64,000 nucleotides of DNA from Luscinia megarhynchos (Eukaryota > Chordata > Aves > Passeriformes > Turdidae), in the NCBI GenBank assembly GCA_034336665.1, contig CM067570.1, positions 9,942,002 through 10,006,001 of the forward strand, given 5' to 3'. Below are positions 46,441 to 58,830 of this stretch, piece after piece (the first letter of the stretch is position 1; the number at the start of each line of letters is the position of its first letter). The notes beneath the pieces were generated by a model. It did no database searches and was not told where the DNA came from. It saw only the letters and a program-made list of their open reading frames with translations. Position numbers and translations under genes: made by a program.

Positions 46441-49400
46441 TTTTAAATCTATATTTCCCAGTCTCCAAATCATTGTCATGCCCCCTTTAATTATCTTCAG
46501 ACTTTTTCAGTGTCCTTTTAAGGACAGGAGTGAGGTGAAAGACATTTTTCATTATGCGTTTGTGCGTCAAACTGAGAGGCCTTGCTCGAGCTTCTAAGTT
46601 CTCCAGGATGGTAAATTTAAACCAAGCACTGGGGAACAAAATGCTAATGCTGTATGCTTTTTAAAGAAAAAAGGAGGGGAAGATCTGACTAGGCCCTGGG
46701 GATTCATCTTCACTGTGCCTTATTACCACAGCTTTATCCTTTCCAGTTCCTAAAGATGCTGTCAGTATTGAACTCTAATGACCTGATTAATGCATTGGAG
46801 GGATGCCTATAGATTGTGGTATTGATATTATTTCCAGATGGCTTCCTGGCAGGCAGATTGGCAAGAAGATGTCATCTTTGTGGTGATGAGGAGGAAGAGT
46901 GTGGATTTTTACTTTTTATTTTAATGGAGCTTGTCTCAGCAAATAAATACCAGTCATTGGGTCAGTTGGTCTGAAAAACAGTAGCCTTGTGGTAAGCTGA
47001 ATTCTGTAGATTTATTGGAGTCTATAGAGTAACACAGGAAAAGGATATGATATCTATATTGCTTGCAGAGACTTAAGAGCCCTTTAATACCTGCTCCTCC
47101 TTCAGTCAGCAGGGAGCTATTTTTTGAAGCTGCATGTATCCTGTGCATGTGAAATCTCTGGGATAATCCCAGATGTGTTTCTTGGGGCAAATGCTGGATT
47201 TCACAGGATTTAATTCAGAGAATTGAGTTCAAGCAATGAAGCAGGCAGCAGCTGTTAAAAATTCCTGAAGCACCACTGCTTAGAATTTTCTTCCTGTATT
47301 TTGTGCTTCAGCCAGGCAGGACTGATCAGGCTCGATATAGATGAGAAAGGGTTAAATTGAATTATTGACAATATCCACCGGGTCAGACTGACTGAGTTGC
47401 CCCTTTGTGAGAGCAGTGTAGTGTCCTACCCACTTTTCTGACCCACAAAGAAATTGCTTCTTTTTAGTGACAGTGTTTTGTTAGCATGATGGCCACATGT
47501 ACAGCTGGTTCCATTTAACCCATGAGACTGAAATGGCTTGTGAAGTAGCTTCTTATTTTTATTGTTAAAGCAAAGATTAACCTCTAATCTCCTTTTTCTT
47601 ACATGGAGATTTCTTCTATATACCAATATATAAAGTGCAGACTTGTTGGGCAGAAGAATCAGCTGGGAGACTTGGAGTGTCACAATGGCTCTGCCTTTGG
47701 ATCTGAGTCCTCCCAGTCCTAGAAAATGTTTCAGTTCCCTGAAGGGAAAAGAGTCAGATTCTATACACTTTTGCTTACTTTTGGTGGGATTTGCAAGCTG
47801 TGCTGCTTCACTATCTCTAACTCATTTTAAAACCACTTCGACTGTCTGGAAGAGCTGTTGTCTGTGCAAACAGCGTGGTTCATTTGTTTTGTGCATCACA
47901 GCTTACATTGAAATTTCCCTGAACTTTTTTGTTCCATCTTCATTGCATCACTGTTTCACACTGTTTCTGCATAAGTGCCTGATATTGCCTACGGATGTGC
48001 CAGGGCACAGTTTTCTACTTTCCTACCTGTTGATCTTTTTTAATGTTGTAAAAGATAAGGTGGAATGAGGAAATGTGTTTTGATGACTTGAGGCCCCACA
48101 TGCTCTCAGTGGTTTGCACAGAAAGTGCTTTATTGGAGATGGATGCTGTAGCTCTGAACTGTTATTGCACACACTTTGACATTCAGCTTAGGGAGAACAT
48201 TGTGATGTTGAACTTCCAGGGTTAGAAGAGAGGAAGATAATAAACTGCTAGAGGAATAAAAGTCTTGGCCAGAGTTTCAGGCCTTAATAACAGCTTTTGC
48301 TGGGAGGAAGCTCTGAAATTGCAATGATTCTGAGCCAGGCCATGCTATAAATCTGAGATGTCGGAGACAACTTGCTCATAATGTTCTCTGAGATTTTTTT
48401 AGAGACAATGTGGTTCCTATTGCAATGCGCCTCCTCATTCGAAGAGGACTGGCAGCTGATTCTACTACTGCTGACATCAACAATGCTGCAAACCCTGTTT
48501 TTTCTCTTAATCAGCAAATATTTTTTTCTCCTAGACCATGAAGTAGTGGCTTCTTTTTAGACATAGGCTTCTGCACCATACCTCTAGGCTGATAGGGTGC
48601 AGTGTAGCAAGGAGAGGCTCATGGTTTTGGCTAAGTTCCATTTCTGTGCTTCATTTAAATTCCGTTTGTGACCTGTCCTTCATCAGCTTTACTCCTGAGT
48701 TCTACTTTGACTCTTTTAACAGCCAGATCAGCAAAAATGCCATAGGAATTTGAAATTATGGATACAAGACACCACTTGAGAAAGCCAACTCCATAGCTGT
48801 AAACCAGCTAAATCCCTAATGCATGATTTGTGTCTTGTGTATATCTGGCCATATGTGTCCATACCATAACTAATGGCAACTGCTTGGTGATCAGTTTTTA
48901 GTGGAAGGATCACTAAAGCTTTCTGTGGGAAATCTTTTGAGGAAAACCAGAGTTCCAAATTAATTTCACCACTTAAATTGTCTTTTGAAGACCCACAGCA
49001 GCCTGAAAAATACGGAAGTAACCCAAGTCTTGCTCTAGTTTGGATTAAAAAATGGAATTAATGTGGACAGAAAATACTATCAGTGCAATTGGATAGCTCC
49101 TTCCATAGGAGAAGAAATTGGGTTCATTGCTGTAGGATGTTTGAGAGGGGCAGGAAATGTCTTGGCTTGGTCCATCTAAACCAAGAAAATCTGAAATAGA
49201 GATTTATGTTCCCAGTGTAATTCTTAAAGTTGTGGGCAGGGAGGGAGAAGAGGAAGTGTGTTCAGTGGTGTGAGGCTAAAGGCAAATTGCCCAGATCTGC
49301 CCTCAGAAATGTAAGCACAACTTTCAGTGGCTTCAGAAAGAACTGCACAAAGTAATGAGAGGATAATGTGGCACACGGAAGCATCAAGTCCAGCGCTGTC

Positions 49401-52400
49401 CTTGCAGTGAAGGAGACCAGGGTGGGCCTGTCCAGCCTTATTTACAATTGCTGTGCCTTACAACCCCTTTCATAGTCTGATAATTAGGTGAAATTAGGGT
49501 GCTTTACTTAGTGGGATGCTGCTCTCTGCCATGTTGGAAGTGTTCTGGTTTCCCACCTGATTATGTTCACTGTTCATTTTGCACCTATGACTCTCATGGC
49601 TCTGGTTATCCCATCCTCCCAGTACTCAGAATTATTTTAGTATTTTTCTGTTTGGTTTTGGTGGTTTGATATCAGTTAACAGTGGCTAGCAAGAGTGGGG
49701 CTCAAACTCAAAAGAGGGATGTTTATCATGAGAAACAAAATTTACCTGGAGGTTATGTACACATGGAAGTTAGCCCAATTAGGTTGCAAAGATGCAGCTT
49801 TTGGTGTGGACTTGTTGCTCTCCAGAAGCACCACTGACCTCTCACTGTGCTTCTTTGCTGTCTGTTCAAGAGGAGGTGGGAGCATGGTCCCTGGAAATGC
49901 CCTGATTTTACCCAAATGAAAAGTGGGCTGTTCCAAAAAATTAAATTAGCACAGTTCTTCCTAGTTACTCACTTGATATATCAACTTTTAAGCTCCTAAA
50001 AATCAGCAGTGTGTTTAGTCCTCTCCTTGGCTGTACCTCAAACTTGTTCCTCAGTAAACCAAAATTAGCTGTACAAAGTATTAATTTAAGTTCATTACTG
50101 TGATGTGTCATGTTTTACACCTCTCAAAAGCTGTTAGATGGTATATTATGAAGACAGTAAAGAAAATAAATACATGTCTGCAGTATAAACACATGAAAGC
50201 AACTATGGTTTTCTGTGAGGTTCCTGAAAGTTATTTCCATTTCAAATATTAACTGAGCTCCAGTGAGTATTGCCTGTGAATTGTGCTGCCCTGCTTCCAT
50301 CAGGGAGCTTGTTCAATTAAAGCCTAGAAATAATGTAGTAAAAATTATGAAGGGGAATGTTTCAGGCGTGTTCTTTCTTCCAGTTTCACCTTTTAGTAAA
50401 GTGTCATCACAGAGGCAGGTGCTTTGTCCCAGTGGAAGTCATAAGGAGGCTTTGAAGCTCATTTCCATGGAAAGTGGCAATTGTCTCTATGTTTACAGCA
50501 GTCCCCTTGGGAACTGTGAAAGTCACAGAATGTTTTAGGCTACTGTGTTGCAGTATCTTCTGCTTCCTCAGCCAGGCCAGAATACCTAAGGTAATAAAAG
50601 AATAAAATAAAATTGTTTTATAACTCCCATTCATCTCTGCACCAAAGTTTCATCTAAACTGGTAAGACTCCATTTCTCCTCATACTAGAAAGTAGCAGAA
50701 AGTCCCCTAAAAATGTCTCTTGGAGACTCACTTCTAATTATAGTTATTTGCCTTATTAAAAACTCAAAGGGTAAATAATGCTTGTCTCCTATCTACTTAG
50801 GTGGAGGACTATAGAATGAATTTCAATTACTACTGCAGGGGCACTTGCAGGATTAACATTTGCTTAGCTTGCAGAAGAATTTCTTTGGTTCTTGCCTGTG
50901 TACCAGATTTGGATGCAGTGAGGTCAAACCCAGATTTGCCTTCTTTCATTTGCATAATGTAACATTGATGCTTCCCAGCTCCCCTCCTGTTCTCTGTTCC
51001 CCAAAAGTATTCTAATATTTGGAATTTGTAAACACAGGATTTTGGATTCCATATGCATCTGGAATTGATAAACTGTTGGTATTACAGAGATGTAACCCTT
51101 TATACCTCTAACCTAGGAATGCTCTAGAGAGAATTTACAGGCACATCTGAGGTAGATGCAGGCAGATTCTAAACAACTAAAACCAAAATGAAAAAGTTGC
51201 TGTTGAATGAGTGGAATTTTCATTGAAATCTATGTACCCTGGGGGGGCAGGAGGGGGGGAATAAAACCTATAGAATCCATTTGGCAATAAATGCAACCAT
51301 AATATTTTTGGGTCGGGAACTGAGGAGGTGTGAGTCAAATAAAGCCTGTCTGATGGCATTAGTGGGAGAGAGAACCTTTTGGAAGAGACACGATAGTGAA
51401 GGCAAAAAAACCCCACCAAGCAAAAACCTCACCCCTAACAGAATCTTGGATTAGTTGAGGTTCAGTGAATGGCTTTGTTGAAAAGAATTTAAATAGAGAA
51501 GGCCTGATAAGGTGCAGGGCATCAGAGATCTGTTTCCATAGTGACAATGTTCAAACAGGGGCCTAGAGGGACATGAATACCATTGCAGATGAAATCTATA
51601 GAAGACATCCCTCTGCCAATGGGGGATACTCCTGCTGGTTGTCTGAGGTTTTTCCCTATTAGTTGGATTTGGGGGAAAAGGTGGTGAGGGGGAAACAAGG
51701 CTTAGACAAACTATTGACTTGACAGACTACTGCTTCCTTCCATCTCCTGTTTGCTGCATTTCACATGCCCTCTCCACATATTTTTACTTCTCTAAATTTA
51801 CTGTCATTTCTGTTAAAAATTGCCTTCAAGTGTTTAGAGAAAAGGAGTAAACACCTTCACCCCCTACTTGCCCACTGAAGAAAACACCACTTTACACCAT
51901 TGTGGGATTAAAGTATGCATGTTCCTTTATATCTGTTTATTCTCCTTTGATGAATAGGTGCACTAATCTAAGTGAGCTCCTTGTGAGGGTAACATGGTAC
52001 ATTTCATGTTTTGTCCTGATCATCCTGTAGCCCCTGAGAAATTCACCAAGCATCAGCATCACCTTGTTTTTCTAATTGATGTTTTTCCCTGTGTAAAGGA
52101 AGGTAAAGCTCTGGTTAGAAGAGAGCTGTTTCAGGTAACAAGTGTGGTGTTTGAGTTCTTCTTTCCGTTTTTCTTCTCAAAATTGCTATTCTGAAGATTT
52201 TTCTTAGTTAAGCATACTATGCAAATAAGCACAAATGCCTTAAGCTATAGCTGTATAGAATATATTTTAAGACTAAAAGTATACCAGTCATGTCTCTATC
52301 TAAACTATGATACATTTTCTTGAAAAACCCCACCATCTTTGACTAAGACTGCAGCAGTTCTTGGACTTCAACTTTTTAAATATGGGCTGAGTAAGCAACC

Positions 52401-52800
52401 TAGTAAGAGATTTATATAGAAAAATGGTAGAAAAACTTTTTGTGGGTCTTCAGCAGCTTGAGTCCATTGCACAGAAGACTGAGTATGGAAATGATGATTT
52501 TTATGAGAATGGCCAGGTCAAGACAACTCTCACTCAGTCTTGAGCAGCTTCATACTTTGGATGGATCAGCTCATGCTTATTATTACCATAACTATTCTTC
52601 TCAAAGTGTTTGAAACCATATGGAGTCGTTGGAGTTGCATGTAGTCTGGATCTGGTCATTAACCTGTTTTCATCCAAGAAACAAATAGATTGAATTGGGA
52701 ATGTTGTGTACTCTTGACTTTAAGAGTTAGGGAGAATTGCCTAGGGAGGAGTTTTGGCTTTAGTGAGGTAAATGTATTAAATTTTCCCCCAAAATCAGTT

Positions 52801-52846
52801 AGTTGACCCACAATTTTACCTTTAGTTGACCCAAAATTTTACCTTT
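52801..52846 (+). repeat. Tandem duplication of a 23-base unit
   Basis: The unit AGTTGACCCAC...ACCTTT is repeated directly with one base changed (CAC to CAA). Confidence 0.93.
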
Positions 52847-53767
52847 AAAGTAACTTGAATGCACATTGCAAAATACTAACTTTCTGTATGTTGATTCAAT
52901 AGCTGCTTTATGAAGACACATCCCAAAGGTACTCAGAAGCAGAGGGAAGAAAAGCAAATAAGAGTGAAAGTGCAGTGTATTGGCATGAACACTCTAACTT
53001 TACACATACTATTCTAGTTAGAATGTGTGTTTGTTTTGGTTAAGGAAACAGGCTAGTACAAATATCCTGTAATGGTATAGATTTGAGTATATAACTTAGA
53101 CTGTGATAGTGACATTGAACTTGGAAAAGAATTCATTAAAAATGAATATTTTTGCAGGAACTAATTATGTTTTATAATGAAATCCATTTTTACATATTCC
53201 ATGGGGTGTTTTTTCTCTCAATCATAGCTCTTCTGGGTGCCAAGAGAACAGATAATACTCATTAAATTCTTCCCCTTTTTCCACATTAAAAGGGGCGAAA
53301 AAAGTTTACATTGAAATTTCTTATTTTATTTCCTGGGAGGAATTGAGAGCTGGGAATCACAGCCACCAGGGTAAAAGTTCTTTCTCTTCAAATAGCATGG
53401 AAGAAAAGATGTAGTTTTTAACTAAATTCTACTTTTAATGGAAGATATTATTTTACTCTGTGATTTTTGTATTTAATTAAAAACCTTTAGCAGGAAACTG
53501 AAAATTTAACTCTTAACTCTAATAGTTTTGCTATTTCCTTCTCAAAGATATTTTATTGCTGAGTGTATCCCATTCTAGTGGTGGATTTACAAAGATTTCA
53601 TATTTAGTCTTGCTTCTGAGCTGTCAGTCAAATCACAGCCTGCAATTATTTGAAGGGGAACTACAACTATGGAACAGCCAAGGTTTTCTCTGTAGTGGCA
53701 GATGCAAAAATGAGGGGCAGTGTCCACAGGTTGCAGCTTGAATGGTTCCTGTTGAAGCTTATGAGCA

Positions 53768-53895
53768 TAATGCAGCTCTGAAATTGGTTGCCCAGAAATG
53801 TTGTAGAATCTCTGTCAATGGTAGTTCTGCTTCAAGCAAGATTTTGGGTGAGGGATGCATGGAGATCCTTTCCAGCTAAAATTTCCTGGGGCTCA
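53768..53895 (+). mobile_element. CR1 LINE, diverged 3' fragment
   Basis: GGTTGCCCAGAAATGTTGTAG, AATCTCTGTCAATGG, GCTTCAAGCAAG and GGAGATCCTTTCCAGCTAAA follow the order of a CR1 3' end but are diverged, and the terminal repeat is lost. Confidence 0.7.
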
Positions 53896-54005
53896 GCCAT
53901 TATGTTAGCTGTTTATTGGTTTTCCTTCTTTCATCCTCATCCCTGCATAAGGGAAAGGCCTTTTACAGCATCTCAGAAGACTGGTGCACTGTGTTCACCA
54001 CTTCA

Positions 54006-54116
54006 TTGAATCATAGAATGGTTTGGGTTGGAAGGGCCCTTATAAATCATCTCATTCCAAACCCCCTGCCACGGCAAGGGACACCTTCTATAGGACCAGG
54101 TTGCTCAAAACTCCAG
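54006..54116 (-). mobile_element. CR1 LINE, 3' end fragment in reverse orientation
   Basis: Begins GAATCATAGAATGGTTTGGG (complement of the CR1 3' terminus), then GTTGGAAGGG, CCCCCTGCC and GGACACCTTCTA...GACCAGGTTGCTCAAA. Only about 110 bases remain. It faces the + strand CR1 fragment ending 110 bases upstream. Confidence 0.95.
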
Positions 54117-54891
54117 TTATCAGTTCATAAATGTGGACAGCTCATTTATTGGAAAGTTTCTAAAGCTGTCTCTACCATCCCAATTCTGCAGTATTGTGGA
54201 TCTCAGCAAGTAATGGTGCATTTTGATCATATTTTCATATGTGAGGATTTTTTTCTGATGCAACAAACAATTTTTCTGTTCATGGAAATGATATTGTCCT
54301 ACCTCTCTTATTCTCCTCAACAAAGAATTTCAGGAATTTAACCTAGAATATATTATTAAGACACCATGTAGAGAGGGGCCTTTGAAAAATTACATCTTGG
54401 AATAGAGGAAGATATTCGAACTCCATATTTGGGTCCTTTTGAATGTAATGTGATTTTATTTTCAGTCCTGATCCGGATCCCTCTGTGCTTGGGTGAATAC
54501 TAGAGTTATTAAAAAGGGAAGGGTAAGAATATGAGAAGAGAGGGTAGGGGGACAGGAAGGAGTAGATGAATGTTGTCAGTGGTAACTGCAGATACTTGAA
54601 GTGTGGATCCAAGGTCCCTCAGGACTGAAGATCAGAAACGTGTTTGTGTTGCTTTATAAGCACTAACAACAGACACTGCTCCTGGGCTAAGGAGTTTGCA
54701 CTTAGAAACACAAAGGTCCCATCCTTTTAGAAGTAAAAAAGGAGGAACTGTCCTGGAAAGATGAGGTACCTTGACAAAGGTCACTGTAGTTACCCCTTTT
54801 CACAGAAACAGATAGTGGCACAACTCATGTATTCTGAGTCCAGGGCATTACTGCCAAGTCATGCTTTTCTTTCCCTAATGATTTCCAACAG
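54117..54891. other. Intron-like sequence, nothing recognised
   Basis: Short open frames on both strands without recognisable products. Confidence 0.5.
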
Positions 54892-55140
54892 TCTGGTCAA
54901 CAAAACAGAGAGCTGGTTACCAGGGAGCCGGCAGAGCCCTCGCCTGTGCGATGGAGCCAGTGCCTCTGTGGATTTGCTGCATAGGATAAAAACACAGCTG
55001 CCCTCCAGGAGTATTTTTCTCTCACTTGCTGTCCAGGCAAGCAGCATTCCACCTGTGGATTTGGTACCTCAGAAGTTTCCTGAGCCAGCTGCTGTTTCGG
55101 AACCTGCTGCTGCATGTGCAGAACCGGAAGCTCTCAGTGG
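54892..55140 (+). other. Exon-like segment, 249 bases, open in one frame
   Basis: A strong acceptor (TTTTCTTTCCCTAATGATTTCCAACAG, with a branch-site-like CTAAT) and donor GTGAGC bound a GC-raised segment. One frame (one base, 82 codons, two bases) is open, ending in an Ala/Pro/Glu-rich stretch. The exon length is divisible by three. I do not recognise the product and it does not resemble the MYLK sequence I know. The opposite strand is also partly open, so coding is not proven. Confidence 0.33.
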
Positions 55141-56434
55141 GTGAGCACAAATCAATCTTTTCCAAGCACCCTTTGAAGTATATTTGGTTTTTAGGAGTGG
55201 ATTAAAACTGGTCAATCTCTCTGAGTTAACACTGAAGAGCTAGGGAATTAGAAACTTTCTCCTATTTCCAAAGGAATCTATATTAATTTTGATTGTTCTG
55301 GTTATTCAAAATGTGAAAACTATTGGAAGTGCTATCGCAAGAGAGAAAAATCATAAAAGGCAGTGAATGATCTTGCAAAGCAAGTGTCCCACTGTAAAAC
55401 CTGGCAGCAGTGTTTTTTTTTTCTTTTGTGTGGGAGCTATATTTATGTTCTCCCCTCCTGTCTGTAGTCTCCCCTTTAAGTAATATGGAAAATGTTAGTG
55501 CCAAAAAAAAAATCTAGATGAAATATTGATAAATGTGGGAATTGCTTAGAACAGAGGCAAATTAGAATACAGCTGGTTTTCATCTTTTCTGTTAACTTGG
55601 GAGGTGTGTGTGTGTGAAGCATTGAGGCTACTGGTTTATATCCATATATCATGCCCTTAGAGAAGGGGGAAAAACAAGTGAGAATGGAGCACGCAGCTTT
55701 TCTTGAGGCTTCTCTTCATTACAGATCAACTTACAAGAAATTGAGGGAATTTTTTTTGGCAGCTTTTTGTCCCTCTATATGTCAAATACCTCTGTGTGCT
55801 AGGAATGATATGAAACTAGTTCATGGTATGTTTTATTCCCAAACCAACTTTCTACTTGAAAAACTTTATGGAATTGGAATGAATCTTCACCTACATGTAC
55901 AGCATTGCTGAGATGTTGTGCTGAGAACTGTGTCTGGGTTAATTCTGGACTGATTATCAGAAAGTATTGTAGTAATAAATATAACTAAGGATTTGAGAAC
56001 CTGCCTGCAATATGTTAATGAAGGATGTAATTCAAATTCTTATGTAGAGCAAGTGGGTTTGGCATTACTGTGGATAGTTCTTTAAATTGTCAGTTCCAGA
56101 GATGGCCAAATAATAAAGTTCAGTATAAACCAGGCACAATTATTCTGGGATTTTCATAGCTTGTATCTGCAGCACTGACTATAACTCAGAAAGGCTTGGT
56201 AGAACTGAGGATTCAGAGATGTGCAGAGACCCCCTAGATATGGAAAGACATCTGTAGGACCTGAGGGTAAATTAGGACTCTCCAGTTTGAGAAAAAAATC
56301 TTGGTTGGAGGCTGAGGGTGTCGTAAACCTAAAAATTGTGTGGAGAGGATAAACAAGGAATAATCAGACATAGCTTCATTTGAGTAAAGGGAGAAGTCAG
56401 TAAAACTCAGACAACAAGATTAAAACAAATTGTC

Positions 56435-56452
56435 TTTTTTTTTTTTTTTTTT
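56435..56452 (+). repeat. Poly(T) tract, 18 bases
   Basis: Uninterrupted T run followed by AATTTCTTTTTAG, giving a fortuitous acceptor-like sequence. Confidence 0.88.
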
Positions 56453-58778
56453 AATTTCTTTTTAGTTTAATACAGGTCATGTGCAATTGATTGTGGCACT
56501 CATTCCAATAAAATGTCAGGAAGGCCAAACTGGGTTCAGGAAGAGGTTAAATTAATAGAGGTTAAACTCAGGGACTATGAAACATGATGGTCTGACTTCT
56601 TAAGTCCATAAACTGCTGACTGCCAAAAGCCAGGAGGGTGTATTTGGGAAAGAATTGCTGTAAGCTTACTCTGGCTTTGTGTTCTTTCCCAAGGCAAGTG
56701 CTACTGATGGTCACTAGAGATATGATATGCATAAGAATGAGACATTGGGGCATTTTTGTGGCTTGCTTTCCAACATCTCTGGCTGTCTGACTTCATTTAC
56801 AGACATGATAGTTTAGTAACATTGTACTTAATGATCAAACTACATCCTATAATTTATTCTCTACTGCTTTCTTCATACATCAAGGCTCTCAGTAGCCATG
56901 TCTGCCAGAACTTCATCCAGGAATTTCTCAGTTATCCATTCAGTGTGGCTCCATCAATTTCATCAGAATTATTTCTTTGTGAGATGCTGATCCTAATTCT
57001 GTTTTATCTTTTGTAGCATCTATACATTCAATTCAGTTTCACTTGCCGTTGCTTTAATCATCTTGGAAACCTTTTCTAGTTCTGTTTATTGAAGTTATTT
57101 ATTGTTGTTATCCAGGTACTTTAGCTGTTGCTTGCCTGATTGGCACCCATGCTTCTCTCCACTTTGGGTTCTAAATATTCCTCCACTGGAATAATGGGTG
57201 GGGGGAGAATTTCCTGCTTTTGTCATGGAAGGGATGGAAGTGTGGTGCTCTGGTTCATGTTTGTGAATTTGAAGGAAGTCATGCTGTAAGCTGTTAGTTC
57301 TGTAAAGCTCCCTTGACAAGTGACAGACAATTGTATTTCACATGGGCAAAATGTCTTTGAGATGTGGCTGTTCTGGAGTTTGCTTGTTTAAATCTGTAAC
57401 TGCCATGAGTGAATTCCAGATCAATGCCAGTGTCCCATTAGTGGTGTGAGCTAGTGTGGTGAAGCTGCCATGCAGATCTGTTGACCTCTGTAGTGCTGTG
57501 CTCAGAAATTGTGTTTTGGTTTTTTTTTTTTGCTACTGTCTCAGACTGGGAGTGGGAACTTGGAAGTTTCCCACTGCAGTCAATAGGAAACCGGCAAGTA
57601 CTCAGGAATGAGAATTGCTTTGCTTTCTGGGATCTGGCCCACTGCCTGTTCTTGTGGTTTGTGTCATAGTCCAGCTTTCACACTCCTCTGGGGGTGCAGG
57701 GGTGACAGCTTTCCTCCCTGACCAGGCACATTAAAATACAGCTCATATACAGAGTAAATGTATGCAACCCTAAGTAAGCCATCAGGGAGCAGAGAAGATG
57801 TTTTTGCCCTCCTAAAAAGGCTATCTTGTTGTAAAATGCTGCCCTGATGAAAATGATAGAACTATAGGTAAACACACGACTTTTAAACTAGTGACATAGA
57901 CTTCCCCTTCAAAAGAATTGGGTACGATTTGGGGACTGGACAGATACCACAGTTATACTCTATTTTCTGTGAGTAAATTTCTAGCTTTGGGAGTTGTGGA
58001 GAGATGTTTGAAAGAGAGCAGCAACTGCTGCAGTCACCTGAGTTGGCAGGCAGCCTGAAACAAGAAGCCTTGAGGTGCTGAATTCCTCTCATTCATTCAA
58101 TGGATGGCTAATTCCAGTGGCGTTGATACAGCTTTAACACTGAATATTAACTGTTTCATTGTGCATCACAGCAGCTAGAAAAATAGGAGAGTGTGTAATG
58201 AAAGTGAGAAGTGTTGTGTTGGGCACTCCTGTAACAGCTCAGGGTGAGCTAAACATTGGCTTCTGAGTATCTGTGCAGCCCCAGTCTGCTCAATTAAACA
58301 TTAACTATTGATGAGCAGCAGCAAACAGTGAGAAGTGTTAAGTGAGTAAAAAAATGGGAGAAACAGACATTTGTCATAACATTTCATGTTTGCCTGTGGA
58401 AGGACTCATGCTCACCAAATTCTTTTTCATCCTTTTCAAGCAAAATGGTTTTGTCCACTTGTTGGATTTGGGGTTGTTACCTGTGTGGTCTGCAGAGACA
58501 CAGCATACACTTCCTACATGGTAAAGAGAAGTTTGAGATAGGGATGTGCCTGTGGAATTCTGTTACTAACAAAAGTAAAGAATAATTTCTATACTTCATT
58601 TGGAGTAAAACTGTAATTTGAGAGGGACAGTGCTGTTACTGTGTAACCTGACTCAGGAGTAATTGGCGTTCACATTAAAAATGGCTTTGTTCTCATCTGA
58701 ATTAAAAAGCGTGGAGGACATTCACATTAAGTTTATTAAAATAAACCATTAACAAAGTTAATGAAAAAATAAAATTTC

Positions 58779-58830
58779 TTTTTATTGATATTGACTGATT
58801 TGGATTTTTTATTGATATTGATATTTTTGG
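58779..58830 (+). repeat. Imperfect tandem duplication of TTTTATTGATATTGA
   Basis: Two copies of TTTTATTGATATTGA about 27 bases apart, with diverged tails ending TTGGA. Confidence 0.8.

Larger units (their letters stand above)
44802..53765. other. Intron-like region with simple repeats only
   Basis: A (TA)n/(GATA)n tract lies at 45911-45945, an ATATGCATAT pair at 46415-46440 and a 23-base tandem duplication at 52801-52846. Otherwise unique AT-rich sequence without a recognised gene. Confidence 0.5.

Noticed and set aside
47643..48068. 141-codon + strand open frame (MLGRRISWETWSVTM...)
   Set aside because: No recognisable domain or clear splice flanks; a frame of this length is plausible by chance.
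53916..54341. 141-codon + strand open frame
   Set aside because: It runs through the reverse-oriented CR1 3' fragment and has no domain.
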